NCBI GenBank assembly: GCA_002162755.1
Contig: MAAS01000015.1
Span: 62,001 to 126,000, forward strand
Source of the DNA: Gammaproteobacteria bacterium 50_400_T64
GTDB lineage: Bacteria > Pseudomonadota > Gammaproteobacteria > Pseudomonadales > Porticoccaceae
Reading direction: 5' to 3'
Length of the DNA: 64,000 nt
Below, piece by piece: positions 55,101 through 63,821 of this stretch; positions within the stretch are counted from its first letter, which is position 1, and the number at the start of each line of letters is the position of its first letter. The notes under the pieces are model-generated. The model ran no database searches and had not been told where the DNA came from. It saw only the letters and a list, made by a program, of their open reading frames with translations. Made by a program: the position numbers and the translations under genes.

Positions 55101-55636
55101 TCTTTGCGGCGCTCTTTGTACTTTGAAATACCGGCGGCTTCTTCGATAAAAACGCGCAACTCTTCGGGCTTTGATTCGATCAGATTGGAAATCATGCCCT
55201 GTTCGATAATCGAATAACTGCGTGGTCCCAGGCCAGTGCCGAGAAACACATCAGTCACATCGCGGCGACGACACTTGCTGCCGTTTAAGTAGTAATTCGA
55301 TTGGCCCTCACGAGACACCATGCGCCGCACGGACACTTCACTGTAGCTGGCGTATTCGCCACTGAGAGTGCCATCGCTGTTGTCGAAAACCAGTTCTATC
55401 GAGGCCTGCCCCACCGGCTTGCGACCGCCGGAGCCGTTGAAAATAACATCGGTCATCGACTCGCCGCGCAAGTGCTTGGCCGAACTCTCGCCCATCACCC
55501 AGCGCACCGCATCGATAATATTAGATTTACCGCAGCCATTGGGGCCAACTACAGCGCACAATTTACTGGGAAAAGAAACGGTCGTAGGATCGACGAAGGA
55601 CTTAAAGCCTGCCAGCTTGATACATTTAAGGTGCAT
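52130..55636 (-). CDS. smc: Chromosome segregation ATPase SMC
   Basis: 1168 residues. N-terminal Walker A GPNGCGKSNIIDAVRWVMGE, two long coiled coils (about 170-500 and 650-1000), a central hinge (about 510-650), and C-terminal ABC signature LLSGGEKALTAIAL with Walker B APFCMLDEVDAPLDD. It forms the SMC condensin that compacts and separates chromosomes. First gene of the smc-zipA-ligA group, divergent from trmL. Confidence 0.97.
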   Translation of the reverse strand: MHLKCIKLAGFKSFVDPTTVSFPSKLCAVVGPNGCGKSNIIDAVRWVMGESSAKHLRGESMTDVIFNGSGGRKPVGQASIELVFDNSDGTLSGEYASYSEVSVRRMVSREGQSNYYLNGSKCRRRDVTDVFLGTGLGPRSYSIIEQGMISNLIESKPEELRVFIEEAAGISKYKERRKDTENRIRRTRENLERLTDIRDELGRQLSRLERQAEAAAKYTTFKQEERLLRAQLQALRWQDLDQQAQIKREIIAEQSLQIEAHLVDRAHQGAELERFRLEHSESNDKFNEIQSRYYAAGAEVARIEQSIKHAEDRARELREDLEQTQRNFAESEQHLQTDQSKATGWHAELAEISQQLGAMREAEVLSGEALKQSEQGMQNWQGEWDEFNKTASTAQREVEVQQSRIQHLDTSIDKLGQRIQRFNSERAELEQSAEGEDIELFEANIAECGEELAAHDCQIEDVRFQIEQSRGEGVDIANALSSAREQVQTLSGRAASLEALQQAALGDDDSQRIWLEKNQLSSAVRLADDLRVDSGWEAAVETVLGDFLQAVCVDKIDAYAESIAAISAGSVLLLDGSVAAGADVNASPNQLLAKVSGADRRSEAVLAGVLTAENLDEALALRASLAAHESVISRDGLWFGPNWVRVAREVDASAGVLLRKRDLDETNTQLAALRDEVEILLEQQESKQQALKASEAQRATLDTGRDVLQQQSAQLQSKLNVTKERIGQIAQQKTRIAEELEEARMQLEQDKERLRDSRQILELGIESMTGDNLRREQLSTQRDQLRKTLDDDRQKARHDRDKVHELAMREQSVSTQLSSIKEGIARLEIQVARLKERQQTLLNTSKGEQDPGDDLNVELEARLEQRLIVEKALSAVRILVQQAEHGIRECENERSRLEAALEKQRSALEQQRLTTQELETRAKTIAEQVAEADYVLDDVITALPDGADEPEWERRLQQVENRVQRLGAINLAAVDEFRIESERKTYLDAQDGELNEALETLESAIRKIDRETRTRFRETFDAINHSLQALFPKLFGGGHAYLALTGDDLLDTGVTIMAQPPGKKNSTIHLLSGGEKALTAIALVFSIFKLNPAPFCMLDEVDAPLDDANVGRYARMVKEMSETVQFIYITHNKIAMEMAHQLMGVTMNEPGVSRLVTVDVDKAVELAQ

Positions 55637-55825
55637 CGATTACTCGTTAATAGAAGTTTAAAAGCACCCTTTGTCAGCCGACACAGCGCATATCAACGGG
55701 GGATTCTACACGCTGTCGAGTCAGGCACAAGCGCCTATATACTCTCAGACCCATAAGAAAAAAACAGGCCTTGTAATCGAGCCATTAATACGGCGAAAAT
55801 TACGTTTTTACTGTGTCAGAAGCCC

Positions 55826-56350
55826 ATGCCCAACATCGTCCTTTTCGAACCAGAAATCCCCCCCAACACCGGTAACATTATCCGCCTCTGCGCCAACACC
55901 GGGTTTCATTTACATCTGATAGAGCCGCTTGGTTTTGCAATGGATGACAAAAAGCTGCGCCGCGCCGGGCTCGATTATGGCGAGTGGCAGCAGGTGAAAA
56001 CCCATCAAAACTGGCAGCACTTCTTATTAGATCAAAAGCTATTAGATCCCAAGCTATCAGGTCAAAAGCTATCAGACCAGCCCTCAGCCCCGCAGCACCC
56101 GCCACGCATTTTTGCGATTAGCACCAAAGGCACAAACAATCACTGCCAGCCACGCTTTCAAGCCAACGATACACTGGTGTTTGGTCCGGAAACCCGAGGA
56201 CTATCAGTCGACTTTCTCAAAGCATTACCTCAGGAGAATATACTGCGTATTCCCATGCAGGCCGACAGCCGCAGTATGAATCTATCCAATGCCGCGGCGG
56301 TGATCGTTTACGAAGTGTGGCGTCAACTCGACTTTCAGGGTTGTCGCTGA
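55826..56350 (+). CDS. trmL: tRNA (cytidine/uridine-34 2'-O)-methyltransferase, with in-frame tandem-repeat insert
   Basis: 174 residues; TrmL is normally about 155. SPOUT motifs: [20 protein letters not shown] (start), [11 protein letters not shown] and [22 protein letters not shown]. It methylates the wobble base of tRNA-Leu. Residues about 68-86 ([18 protein letters not shown]) come from 15-base tandem repeats at 56027-56080 and account for the extra length. The insert falls between conserved blocks, so activity may persist. The last base of the stop is the first base of the flavodoxin start. Confidence 0.93.
   Translation: MPNIVLFEPEIPPNTGNIIRLCANTGFHLHLIEPLGFAMDDKKLRRAGLDYGEWQQVKTHQNWQHFLLDQKLLDPKLSGQKLSDQPSAPQHPPRIFAISTKGTNNHCQPRFQANDTLVFGPETRGLSVDFLKALPQENILRIPMQADSRSMNLSNAAAVIVYEVWRQLDFQGCR
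56027..56080 (+). repeat. In-frame 15-base tandem repeat within trmL
   Basis: Three units, TTAGATCAAAAGCTA, TTAGATCCCAAGCTA and TCAGGTCAAAAGCTA, are followed by a partial fourth (TCAGACCAG). Each adds five residues of the LLDQK/LSGQK type. Confidence 0.88.
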
Positions 56351-56928
56351 TGGCTCCAAACACGCCTCTTAACAGTAACGAAAGCAAAGACACGACTGCA
56401 GCCCAGCGCGGTACTATTGCGCTATTTTACGGCTCTTCCACCTGCTATACGGAAATTGCCGCAGAAAAAATCGCGCAAATTCTTAATGAAAAATACACCG
56501 TCGATATTTTCAATATCGCGACCAGCCCCATTAAAACCGCAGAGCGATATCAGCACATTATTTTAGGCATACCCACCTGGGATTACGGTGAGCTACAGGA
56601 AGACTGGGAAAATATTTGGGACGAGATTGATGCGATCAACTGGGTCGGTAAAACGGTAGCCATCTACGGCCTCGGTGACCAGGAAGGCTATCCAGAGTGG
56701 TTTCAAGATGCCCTGGGCTACCTGTGGACAAAGGTCGACAGTCTTGGTGCCAGCACCGTCGGCTTCACCCCCGTTGCCGGTTATCGCTTTAGCGCGTCAA
56801 AAGCCCTGAGCCCGGATGGTAAATTCTTTCTCGGTCTGGCACTGGACGAAGACAGCGAATTTGAACTCAGCGAGCAGCGCATTGCCGACTGGTGCCGGCA
56901 AATTGCTGAAGAGTTTGAAGTCGAGTAG
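56350..56928 (+). CDS. Flavodoxin (long-chain, FldB-like)
   Basis: 192 residues from the ATG that overlaps the trmL stop (TGATG); an upstream in-frame ATG is inside trmL and less likely. FMN phosphate loop FYGSSTCYTE, the aromatic flavin contacts GIPTWDYGELQEDW, and GLGDQEGYPEWFQDALGYLW with the long-chain insertion after it. A small electron carrier of the cytoplasm. Translationally coupled to trmL. The first 17 residues are a low-complexity tail. Confidence 0.92.
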   Translation: MAPNTPLNSNESKDTTAAQRGTIALFYGSSTCYTEIAAEKIAQILNEKYTVDIFNIATSPIKTAERYQHIILGIPTWDYGELQEDWENIWDEIDAINWVGKTVAIYGLGDQEGYPEWFQDALGYLWTKVDSLGASTVGFTPVAGYRFSASKALSPDGKFFLGLALDEDSEFELSEQRIADWCRQIAEEFEVE

Positions 56929-56934
56929 CCCTAT

Positions 56935-58713
56935 TTAAAAAGCATCAACATCAACAGCCATCGTCGAAGCATGACCATTTTTAAGGGAGCGGAAATACGT
57001 CTCTGTACGCGGCAATACGTGTTCAATATAAAACTGCACTGTCGCCAATTTGGTTTTATGGAACAGGGCTTTATCACTGCCAGCATTGAGTTGCTGCTGG
57101 GCAACAATAGCACTTTTCACCATCAAAGCTGCCGCAACACTGTTACTCATTAATAGCAATAAATCGAAAGCAACAGCACCGGCAAAGTGGGCATCACTGC
57201 CCGCTTGCTCAAACACAAACCGAATCGCCTGTTCACACAAGTCAAAACTGTTTAATACCGGCTGAGCCAGGTGCTCCAAACCCAGTTCATTAGCGCACTG
57301 CAAATCCTGTTTTAAATCGGCAAGTAATTCACTGGCAGCCGCGCCTTTGTCACGCAGCAATTTGCGGCCAATTAAGTCTAGGGCCTGAATACCGTTAGTG
57401 CCTTCATAGATAGGCAGAATACGAGCATCGCGCATATATTGAGCGGCACCCGTCTCTTCAATAAAGCCCATACCGCCGTGTACCTGCACCCCAATATAGG
57501 CGACTTCGTTGCCGACCTCGGTAGACAACGCCTTAACCAGGGGCGTGAGTATATCGACGCGACGCTGATGGTAAGCACGGATGTCAGCATCGGGGCTGTG
57601 ACTGAGATAATCCCAATGAGAAAAGGCGGAATAACTTAATACCCGGGCCGCTTCAGTCTGGGATCTCATCATCATTAACATACGTCGCACATCGGCGTGA
57701 TGAATAATGGGCGCTCGCTCGGTCTGCCCCGGCACATTGCCCTGAACGCGATCGCGGGCATAATTCACCGCTTGCTGGTAGGCGCGCTCGGCGACAGAAA
57801 CACCCTGCAGGCCAACAGCCAGGCGAGCATGATTCATCATCGCAAACATGTAGCTCAGACCTTCATTCTCGTTACCAATCAGATAACCCACGGCACCATC
57901 GTTGTCGCCAAAGCTGAGCACGCAGGTCGGGCTAGCGTGAATGCCCATCTTATGCTCGACGCTCACGGGATAAACATCATTGCGCTGACCCGGCTTGCCA
58001 TCGGCATCGAGAATAAACTTGGGCACGATAAAGAGAGAGATTCCTTTCACGCCTTCGGGAGCATCAGGGGTACGAGCCAGCACTAAATGCACGATATTGT
58101 CGGTGTAGCTATGGTCGCCCCAGGTGATAAATATCTTTTGTCCGGAGATCAGATAGTGGTCATCGACAGGTACAGCTTTAGCGCGCACCGCCGCCAAATC
58201 GCTACCAGCCTGAGACTCGGTTAGGTTCATTGTGCCGCTCCACTCACCGCTAATCAGTTGCGGCAAATAGCTGGCCTTTTGCTCGTCACTGGCAAAGCGC
58301 TCGATAGCGGTAATGACGCCTTTCGTCAGCAGGGGCAGCAGAGAAAAACTCAAGTTGGCGCTTTGGCACATTTCTTCAACGGCAACGCCGGCTAAATGCG
58401 GTAAACCCTGGCCTTCAAATTGCGGGTCACCGGTGAGTGCAGGCCAGCCCGCAGCCACAAAACCCTGGTACAACCCATCAAGACTCTTGGCGCTAACAAC
58501 GGCGGCATCTTCCACACGACAGCCTTCACTATCAGCACTTTGATTAGTCGGGGCGATAACCTCTGAAAAGTAGCGCCCGGCTTCACCGTAAATGGCTTCT
58601 ACCAGCTCATCTGAACACTCTTCGTAACCGGGCAAGGCAGCGATATCGCCCATACCCAATACATCATTAACAAGGAAGTTCATCTCATCGAGAGGGGCGG
58701 TGTAATCTGTCAT
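56935..58713 (-). CDS. Acyl-CoA dehydrogenase (large form, about 592 residues)
   Basis: Start chosen at the second of two adjacent ATGs (MTDYTAPLDEMNF...), behind GGAAAA; the longer frame upstream is not conserved-looking. ACAD body: TMNLTESQAGSDLAAVRAKA (FAD/substrate loop), ISGQKIFITWGDHSYTDN, MGIHASPTCVLSFGDN, and the catalytic Glu in LPIYEGTNGIQALDLIG. The extra C-terminal domain (about 470-592) is typical of the 590-600 residue bacterial acyl-CoA dehydrogenases. It oxidises acyl-CoA to enoyl-CoA with ETF as acceptor. Confidence 0.92.
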   Translation of the reverse strand: MTDYTAPLDEMNFLVNDVLGMGDIAALPGYEECSDELVEAIYGEAGRYFSEVIAPTNQSADSEGCRVEDAAVVSAKSLDGLYQGFVAAGWPALTGDPQFEGQGLPHLAGVAVEEMCQSANLSFSLLPLLTKGVITAIERFASDEQKASYLPQLISGEWSGTMNLTESQAGSDLAAVRAKAVPVDDHYLISGQKIFITWGDHSYTDNIVHLVLARTPDAPEGVKGISLFIVPKFILDADGKPGQRNDVYPVSVEHKMGIHASPTCVLSFGDNDGAVGYLIGNENEGLSYMFAMMNHARLAVGLQGVSVAERAYQQAVNYARDRVQGNVPGQTERAPIIHHADVRRMLMMMRSQTEAARVLSYSAFSHWDYLSHSPDADIRAYHQRRVDILTPLVKALSTEVGNEVAYIGVQVHGGMGFIEETGAAQYMRDARILPIYEGTNGIQALDLIGRKLLRDKGAAASELLADLKQDLQCANELGLEHLAQPVLNSFDLCEQAIRFVFEQAGSDAHFAGAVAFDLLLLMSNSVAAALMVKSAIVAQQQLNAGSDKALFHKTKLATVQFYIEHVLPRTETYFRSLKNGHASTMAVDVDAF

Positions 58714-58895
58714 CATTTTTTCCGTCGAATTGCCATCATTCAAGCACCAATAGAAAGCATTGGCACCTAGTGTTTGAAATTTGGGCGCAGATTTTAGTAG
58801 CAAGCGGAGTAATTGCCTACTACTTTCTGACTTATCGCGCCCCTAGCCCTTACCGAATAATCTCATCACGAGGTGAAGTAAGATTTGGAGGGCCG

Positions 58896-61136
58896 TTAAT
58901 TTAAGCGGGAGGAGCGATTCGCCGCTAACTGACTGTAGGCTTTGCCAAAATAGTCGGCGCTCATCGGCTTACCGTAGAGGTAACCCTGCGCAAAGTGGCA
59001 ACCGATTTCTGCTAGCACCTCTTCCTGTCGAACACGCTCAACGCCGACGGCAATCACGGTTTTATCAAGAATATCGCCAATGCCTGTCAGCGCCTGAATC
59101 AAATCAATATGCTGGCGTGTACCATTCACCCGCATCAACAAACGATGATCTAGCTTAAGGGCTTCAACCGGCAAGTTTTTAAGATAGTTAGAATTTTTGC
59201 CGCTGGAGCCAAAGCCATCGACACAAAAGCGGATACCCATCTGATTCAGAGTCCGAACAAACTGTGTCACCTGATTTAAATTTTCAAGTACCAGCCCCTC
59301 GCTAATTTCGAACATCAAACATGAAGCATCAAGTTTATGCTGAGACAATGTGTCGAGTATTAACTCAGGATAGCCGGGGTCTTCGATCTGAGATATTTCA
59401 ATATTGATTGACACATAGCCGACATCCAAACCCTGCAGGTGCCAGCTACGCAATTGGCGACACACCTCATCAAGTGTCCAGGCCCCCAGCTCACCGGTAA
59501 TTCCAGCCTCCTCAGAAATGACCATAAAGTCACTGGGTTTAATCAAGCCACGCGCATGATGGTTCCACCGCAGCAAGCATTCGCAGCCCACCACGCGCTG
59601 TTGCTTAATATCAAACAGGGGCTGGTAGGCCACTGACATTTGATTTCGCTTCAATGCCAGGCGCAATTCAGAAGGGTAAAATAAACGCCCGGAAACCCGA
59701 CTACTATCGCCATCATGCAGGCTGTAATAGCCGTTCCTGCCCGCCGCCTTGGCTTTATACATTGCCTCATCAGCCTGCTTCATCAAGCTATCCCGGTCTC
59801 CGCCATCATTAGGGTAAATCGCAACGCCAACACTGGCTGTTGCCTCTAATTCTTGCTGATCAAATTCAAAAGGCTTTTCAAAGCAGGAGAGAATCTTTTC
59901 CGCGATAGACCTGACTTCAACAAGGTCATTTATATTTTCAGCAATAACGGTAAATTCATCACCCGCAAGACGCGCCACCGTGTCGCTTTGTCTGACCACG
60001 GTAAGCAGACGTCGAGAAATCTCCTTGAGCAGGTCATCACCAAAGTGATGCCCCATGGTGTCATTGATCATCTTAAAATTATCCAGATCAATAAAGAACA
60101 CGGCAAGCTGACGATTGCTACGTTTAGCCCGCTGAATGCCTTGCTCAAGTCTATCCATCAATAAGCGACGGTTGGGCAAGTCCGTTAAATTATCGTGGGT
60201 TGCCAAATAACGCAGCTCTTCATGACTGCGCTTCATGTGGCTTAAATCGGAAAAGAACATCGCATAATGCGTCAAGGTTCCACCATTTCCTCGAATAGCA
60301 CTCAATGAAACATTCGCGGCAAACTGCTCACCAGAGCGCCGACGTAGCGCGACTTCACCCGTCCAACAATCTTGCCGCTTCAAGGTCTGTAAGACACGCC
60401 TGAAAAAAGCCCTATCAGGATGAACAACAAGGCCTGAAGCGCCCTTGTCTACAAGTTTCAATAAGTGTTGTCGGGAAAAACCAGTAATACGGGTGAAGGC
60501 ATGATTAACACTGAGCACTTTGTGCTTACGATTAAAAATCACCACAGCTTCTCCAGCAGTGGCAATTACCTGCTCGGTAAAGGCAAGGCGGTTATAAAGT
60601 CGCTGGTCTTCCGTAACGTCAAAAGAGACACACTGAAAACCAGCTGCACGCCCGTCCTCATCGCTAAGTTCGGAGAAACTATGCTGATAGGACTGTGACC
60701 CAAAATTGCTGTGGGCAACAAACGCTCCCCCGCCCTGAGCACGCAACATGAAAGCATACAAATCAGGGTAATCATCTTTGAGAACAGAAATCTCGCGCCC
60801 CAGTAAATCAGCCGTATCAACCTCATTGTTAATACCTTGCCAACCAATAATTTGCGTTAGCACGCCCTTTTCATCAGCCTGCCATATCACTACCTTACAA
60901 ATATTGGCGACTTCCTCTAGCGAACCCCTTCCTTCATTGGGCACATGGGAGAAAACCACGGGACGTTGTCGCCCCCCCAACAAGCGAATACTGAGCACAC
61001 AGGACAGAGCCAATAAAAGGTAGAGCGGGATATTATGACTGAAAGGGAAGCCCACAAAAAAATGCAGGCCGGTGGCCACTGACAGGAAAGCCAGGCCGGA
61101 GAAAAAAGGTGTCAGCCTCAACGAATACTCCGACAA
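58896..61136 (-). CDS. PAS-GGDEF protein with degenerate EAL domain
   Basis: 746 residues. Two N-terminal membrane helices (about 8-55), a PAC/PAS region (IATAGEAVVIFNRKHKVLSV...), then GGDEF with the active-type AGDEF (RLAGDEFTVIAE) and a canonical inhibitory site RQSD five residues before it. The EAL domain looks inactive: ECLLRW instead of EALLRW, VDGFGSSG instead of DDFGTG (a metal Asp missing), VERVRQEE instead of AEGVED. It is therefore probably a diguanylate cyclase with a regulatory or c-di-GMP-binding EAL. Confidence 0.9.
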   Translation of the reverse strand: MSEYSLRLTPFFSGLAFLSVATGLHFFVGFPFSHNIPLYLLLALSCVLSIRLLGGRQRPVVFSHVPNEGRGSLEEVANICKVVIWQADEKGVLTQIIGWQGINNEVDTADLLGREISVLKDDYPDLYAFMLRAQGGGAFVAHSNFGSQSYQHSFSELSDEDGRAAGFQCVSFDVTEDQRLYNRLAFTEQVIATAGEAVVIFNRKHKVLSVNHAFTRITGFSRQHLLKLVDKGASGLVVHPDRAFFRRVLQTLKRQDCWTGEVALRRRSGEQFAANVSLSAIRGNGGTLTHYAMFFSDLSHMKRSHEELRYLATHDNLTDLPNRRLLMDRLEQGIQRAKRSNRQLAVFFIDLDNFKMINDTMGHHFGDDLLKEISRRLLTVVRQSDTVARLAGDEFTVIAENINDLVEVRSIAEKILSCFEKPFEFDQQELEATASVGVAIYPNDGGDRDSLMKQADEAMYKAKAAGRNGYYSLHDGDSSRVSGRLFYPSELRLALKRNQMSVAYQPLFDIKQQRVVGCECLLRWNHHARGLIKPSDFMVISEEAGITGELGAWTLDEVCRQLRSWHLQGLDVGYVSINIEISQIEDPGYPELILDTLSQHKLDASCLMFEISEGLVLENLNQVTQFVRTLNQMGIRFCVDGFGSSGKNSNYLKNLPVEALKLDHRLLMRVNGTRQHIDLIQALTGIGDILDKTVIAVGVERVRQEEVLAEIGCHFAQGYLYGKPMSADYFGKAYSQLAANRSSRLN

Positions 61137-61496
61137 CCGTGTATTGATGGGTTCAGCAACTGCTGTCCGATATGCAAATACTCTCTCGTAAAACCCATTG
61201 TTTCCTCAAATCGGCGACGGGCCGAAATCGATAAAGGCCGGAGTATAGGGAGGGCTCTTATTAGCCAACAGGCGTTAAGAGTCTTATCGCGCTCAAAGGT
61301 TGAATAGTTTCTCAAACGGCTATCACTCGCGGTTATGATTCGGTTTTACGTCCTCCTTTCGTAAACCAAAGCCCATCCTGCGACCTTTTCCTCTGGTCGC
61401 TACTTAATTTATCGCTACGTACTTATCGCTACGTACTTATCGCTACGTACAGAAGCCACCTCTCTATTAACCACGCCAACGCTACTGTAAAAAACG
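61137..61496. other. 360-base intergenic region with a 14-base tandem repeat
   Basis: TTATCGCTACGTAC is repeated three times perfectly (61409-61422, 61423-61436, 61437-61450), about 45 bases beyond the end of the acyl-CoA dehydrogenase gene and upstream of nothing else on that side. The rest shows no gene; frames here are shadows. The repeat may be a slippage product. Confidence 0.8.
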
Positions 61497-62642
61497 CTAC
61501 AAACTGCGCGCTACAACTTCTAGCATAATTTCACTGGTGCCCGCATATATTCTCGCAACACGACTGTCAGCATACATGCGGCAAATCAAGTATTCATCCA
61601 TATAGCCATAGCCGCCGTGCAACTGCAGACACTCATCGACAATCTTTTGCTGCAGCTCCGAAATCCACCATTTGGACATTGACGCAGTGGCATTATCGAG
61701 CTCACCAGACACAACTTTTTCAACACAACTGTCCATAAAGACGCGGGCCGCACGTGTTAGCGAGGCAATTTCAGCCAGCTTAAAGCGGGTGTTTTGCATC
61801 TCCATTAAGGGCTTGCCAAAGACGTGGCGTTCTTTCACATAGCGCAGTGTTTCCGCGATGGCACCTTCCATTAATGCAACACCCTGAATGCCCACTGTAC
61901 TGCGTTCGTAGGGTAAGTCGCTCATCAACTGATAAAAGCCGTTGCCCTCTTCGCCACTGAGTAGTTGACTCTCATGAACGCGCACATCCTCAAAAAATAG
62001 CTCAACCGTGTCCTGAGCTTTTTGGCCCATTTTTTTCAACTTTTTACCCACGCGATAACCGGGTAAATCAGCCGTCTCCAGCAGTAATAACGACACACCT
62101 TTACCACTGGCATTGGCGTCGGTTTTGACGATCAGCACCAGCAGCTCACAGAGATAGCCATTGGTAATAAAAATCTTCGAGCCATTGATGACGTAATGCT
62201 CGCCATCTTTCACGGCTTTGGTAGTAATCGCCTGTAAATCTGAACCCGTACCCGGCTCCGTCATGGCGATAGCGCCGATCATTTCACCGCTCGCCATTTT
62301 TGGCAGGTACTTTAGCTTCTGCTCTTCAGTACCATGATTGAGAATATAGTGGGCACTAATACTGTGTACCCCTTGCCCCATCCCGGTTAAACCACGACGC
62401 CACTGCTCTTCAAAAAACACCGCTTCATAGCGAAAATCTGCATCGCCACCACCGTATTCAGCGGGAATATCACTACAGAGAAAGCCCTGAGCGCCTGCCT
62501 TACGCCAAATTTCCTTATCGACATGCCCCTGCTCGCGCCATCTCTCATCATGGGGCTGCATTTCATTTTCAACAAAACGGCTGACAGAGTTACGGTAAAT
62601 ATCGAGATTTTCATCCATCCACGAGGGTCGGTAATCAGTCAT
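61497..62642 (-). CDS. Acyl-CoA dehydrogenase (LCAD-like)
   Basis: 381 residues from MTDYRPSWMDENLD, chosen because GGAGAG lies 8 bases upstream. It shows AIAMTEPGTGSDLQAITTKA, YVINGSKIFITNGYLCELLV, LQLHGGYGYMDEYLICRMYA and RIYAGTSEIM. The position usually holding the catalytic Glu (YEGT) is YAGT; LPYERSTVGIQG carries a Glu where long-chain and isovaleryl-type enzymes have theirs. It precedes a MaoC pair on the same strand, suggesting one beta-oxidation-like unit. Confidence 0.9.
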   Translation of the reverse strand: MTDYRPSWMDENLDIYRNSVSRFVENEMQPHDERWREQGHVDKEIWRKAGAQGFLCSDIPAEYGGGDADFRYEAVFFEEQWRRGLTGMGQGVHSISAHYILNHGTEEQKLKYLPKMASGEMIGAIAMTEPGTGSDLQAITTKAVKDGEHYVINGSKIFITNGYLCELLVLIVKTDANASGKGVSLLLLETADLPGYRVGKKLKKMGQKAQDTVELFFEDVRVHESQLLSGEEGNGFYQLMSDLPYERSTVGIQGVALMEGAIAETLRYVKERHVFGKPLMEMQNTRFKLAEIASLTRAARVFMDSCVEKVVSGELDNATASMSKWWISELQQKIVDECLQLHGGYGYMDEYLICRMYADSRVARIYAGTSEIMLEVVARSL

Positions 62643-62730
62643 CTGTAAGCTCTCCTGTTCAAGCCCCAAGGTAATGGAGCAGAGGTATTATCATTATGTG
62701 TAGTTAATATTATGCGAATACTACAACAAG

Positions 62731-63159
62731 CTACGCTGGGGCGCTGACCTTAACAACCGCGTCACCCGACAGCTTTAACTCACCATTTTGGTCAACTGCG
62801 CTGAGCTTCAATTTCAGGGTATAAACACCCTCACTGTCAGCTTTATCCACCACTTCACCCTGACAGGTAATCGTGTCGCCAACATAAACGATGGCGGCAA
62901 ACTTCACGCCAAAGCTAATAATGGCCCGGGGGGACACCCAGCCCGTTAGCAATTGCCCCATGTAGGCCATATTAAGCATGCCGTGGACGAAGACATCATC
63001 GGCACCGGAAGCTCGAGCAAAGTCACTATCGACATGTACTGGGTTGTGGTCATTCGAAGCACCGCAGAAATAAGCCAATGTAGTACGGGTAATGGGCGGT
63101 TTGGTGAGGCTGGGTAATTGGTCGCCAATGGCGATCTGATCAAAAAAAATATCGTTCAT
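62731..63159 (-). CDS. MaoC-family (R)-specific enoyl-CoA hydratase
   Basis: 142 residues from MNDIFFDQIAIGD; the longer frame upstream lacks support. The hydratase-2 motif is present: YFCGASNDHNPVHVDSDFAR (Asp, His) and VHGMLNMAYMGQLLTGW. It lies 55 bases from the FAS1-like partner gene. Such two-gene pairs often form heteromeric hydratases acting on bulky acyl-CoA, for example in steroid breakdown. Confidence 0.9.
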   Translation of the reverse strand: MNDIFFDQIAIGDQLPSLTKPPITRTTLAYFCGASNDHNPVHVDSDFARASGADDVFVHGMLNMAYMGQLLTGWVSPRAIISFGVKFAAIVYVGDTITCQGEVVDKADSEGVYTLKLKLSAVDQNGELKLSGDAVVKVSAPA

Positions 63160-63214
63160 GTCTCTCGCTGTTAATCCTTTCAATATTCTCGACCTGGCTA
63201 GTCGCCAATAATAA

Positions 63215-63655
63215 TTAAGTGCGCTCTACCACGGTCTGACGAAAGCGTGTGGTTAGCTGATCTAACTGATTCGTTGCCACCGTTTCCTCCACCATAAATT
63301 TAAACGCCCCTTTGCGTTTCTCAAACACCTTGGTGATTGTGGCGACCAGAGTGATTTTATCACCCCCGCAAATGGGTTCGAAATATTCAAAACTCTGGGC
63401 CGTATGAAGGATTTTACTCGCATCCAGACCCACCGCCTTAGCGCGAGCAAAAGGGTCGGGCACGGCACAACCAAGCGTCACCCCATAGGTCGGCGGCGCC
63501 AATATCGAGCGATAGCCCTCCGCGATGGCGGCTTCTTCATCAAAATAAATCGGATTTTCTTCGCCCACAGCCTTGGCAAAAAACTTTAATTGCCATTTGT
63601 CCACATCCACTACCAGGGCAGGAAAACTCTTTCCGATCAAGGTCTTATCTAACAT
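63215..63655 (-). CDS. FAS1-like dehydratase / MaoC N-terminal-type protein
   Basis: 146 residues from MLDKTLIGKSFPALVVDVDK; a 39-codon upstream extension is open but not conserved-looking. FAKAVGEENPIYFDEEAAIAEG, ILAPPTYGVTLGC, and QSFEYFEPICGGDKITLVATI match FAS1-like (HTD2-type) hotdog domains that lack the catalytic Asp-His pair and pair with an active MaoC subunit. First gene of the MaoC-dehydrogenase set. Confidence 0.87.
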   Translation of the reverse strand: MLDKTLIGKSFPALVVDVDKWQLKFFAKAVGEENPIYFDEEAAIAEGYRSILAPPTYGVTLGCAVPDPFARAKAVGLDASKILHTAQSFEYFEPICGGDKITLVATITKVFEKRKGAFKFMVEETVATNQLDQLTTRFRQTVVERT

Positions 63656-63821
63656 ACCGTTACCGTATTTTTTTTCAGCACGCAATGTATCGATATCGAC
63701 ACACCAATACAAGCGCCAGCCCAGAACAAATAGCCCCATGTAGCAGTGCGACAATCTGTCGCATCGGTGCAAACCTGGGAAAAAGCTATCATAAATCCAT
63801 TATTTTTTTGCGGATTCAACA

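Noticed and set aside
61409-61450. CRISPR array
   Set aside because: Three 14-base units in direct contact without spacers; a simple tandem repeat. No other regularly spaced repeats or cas genes in the window.
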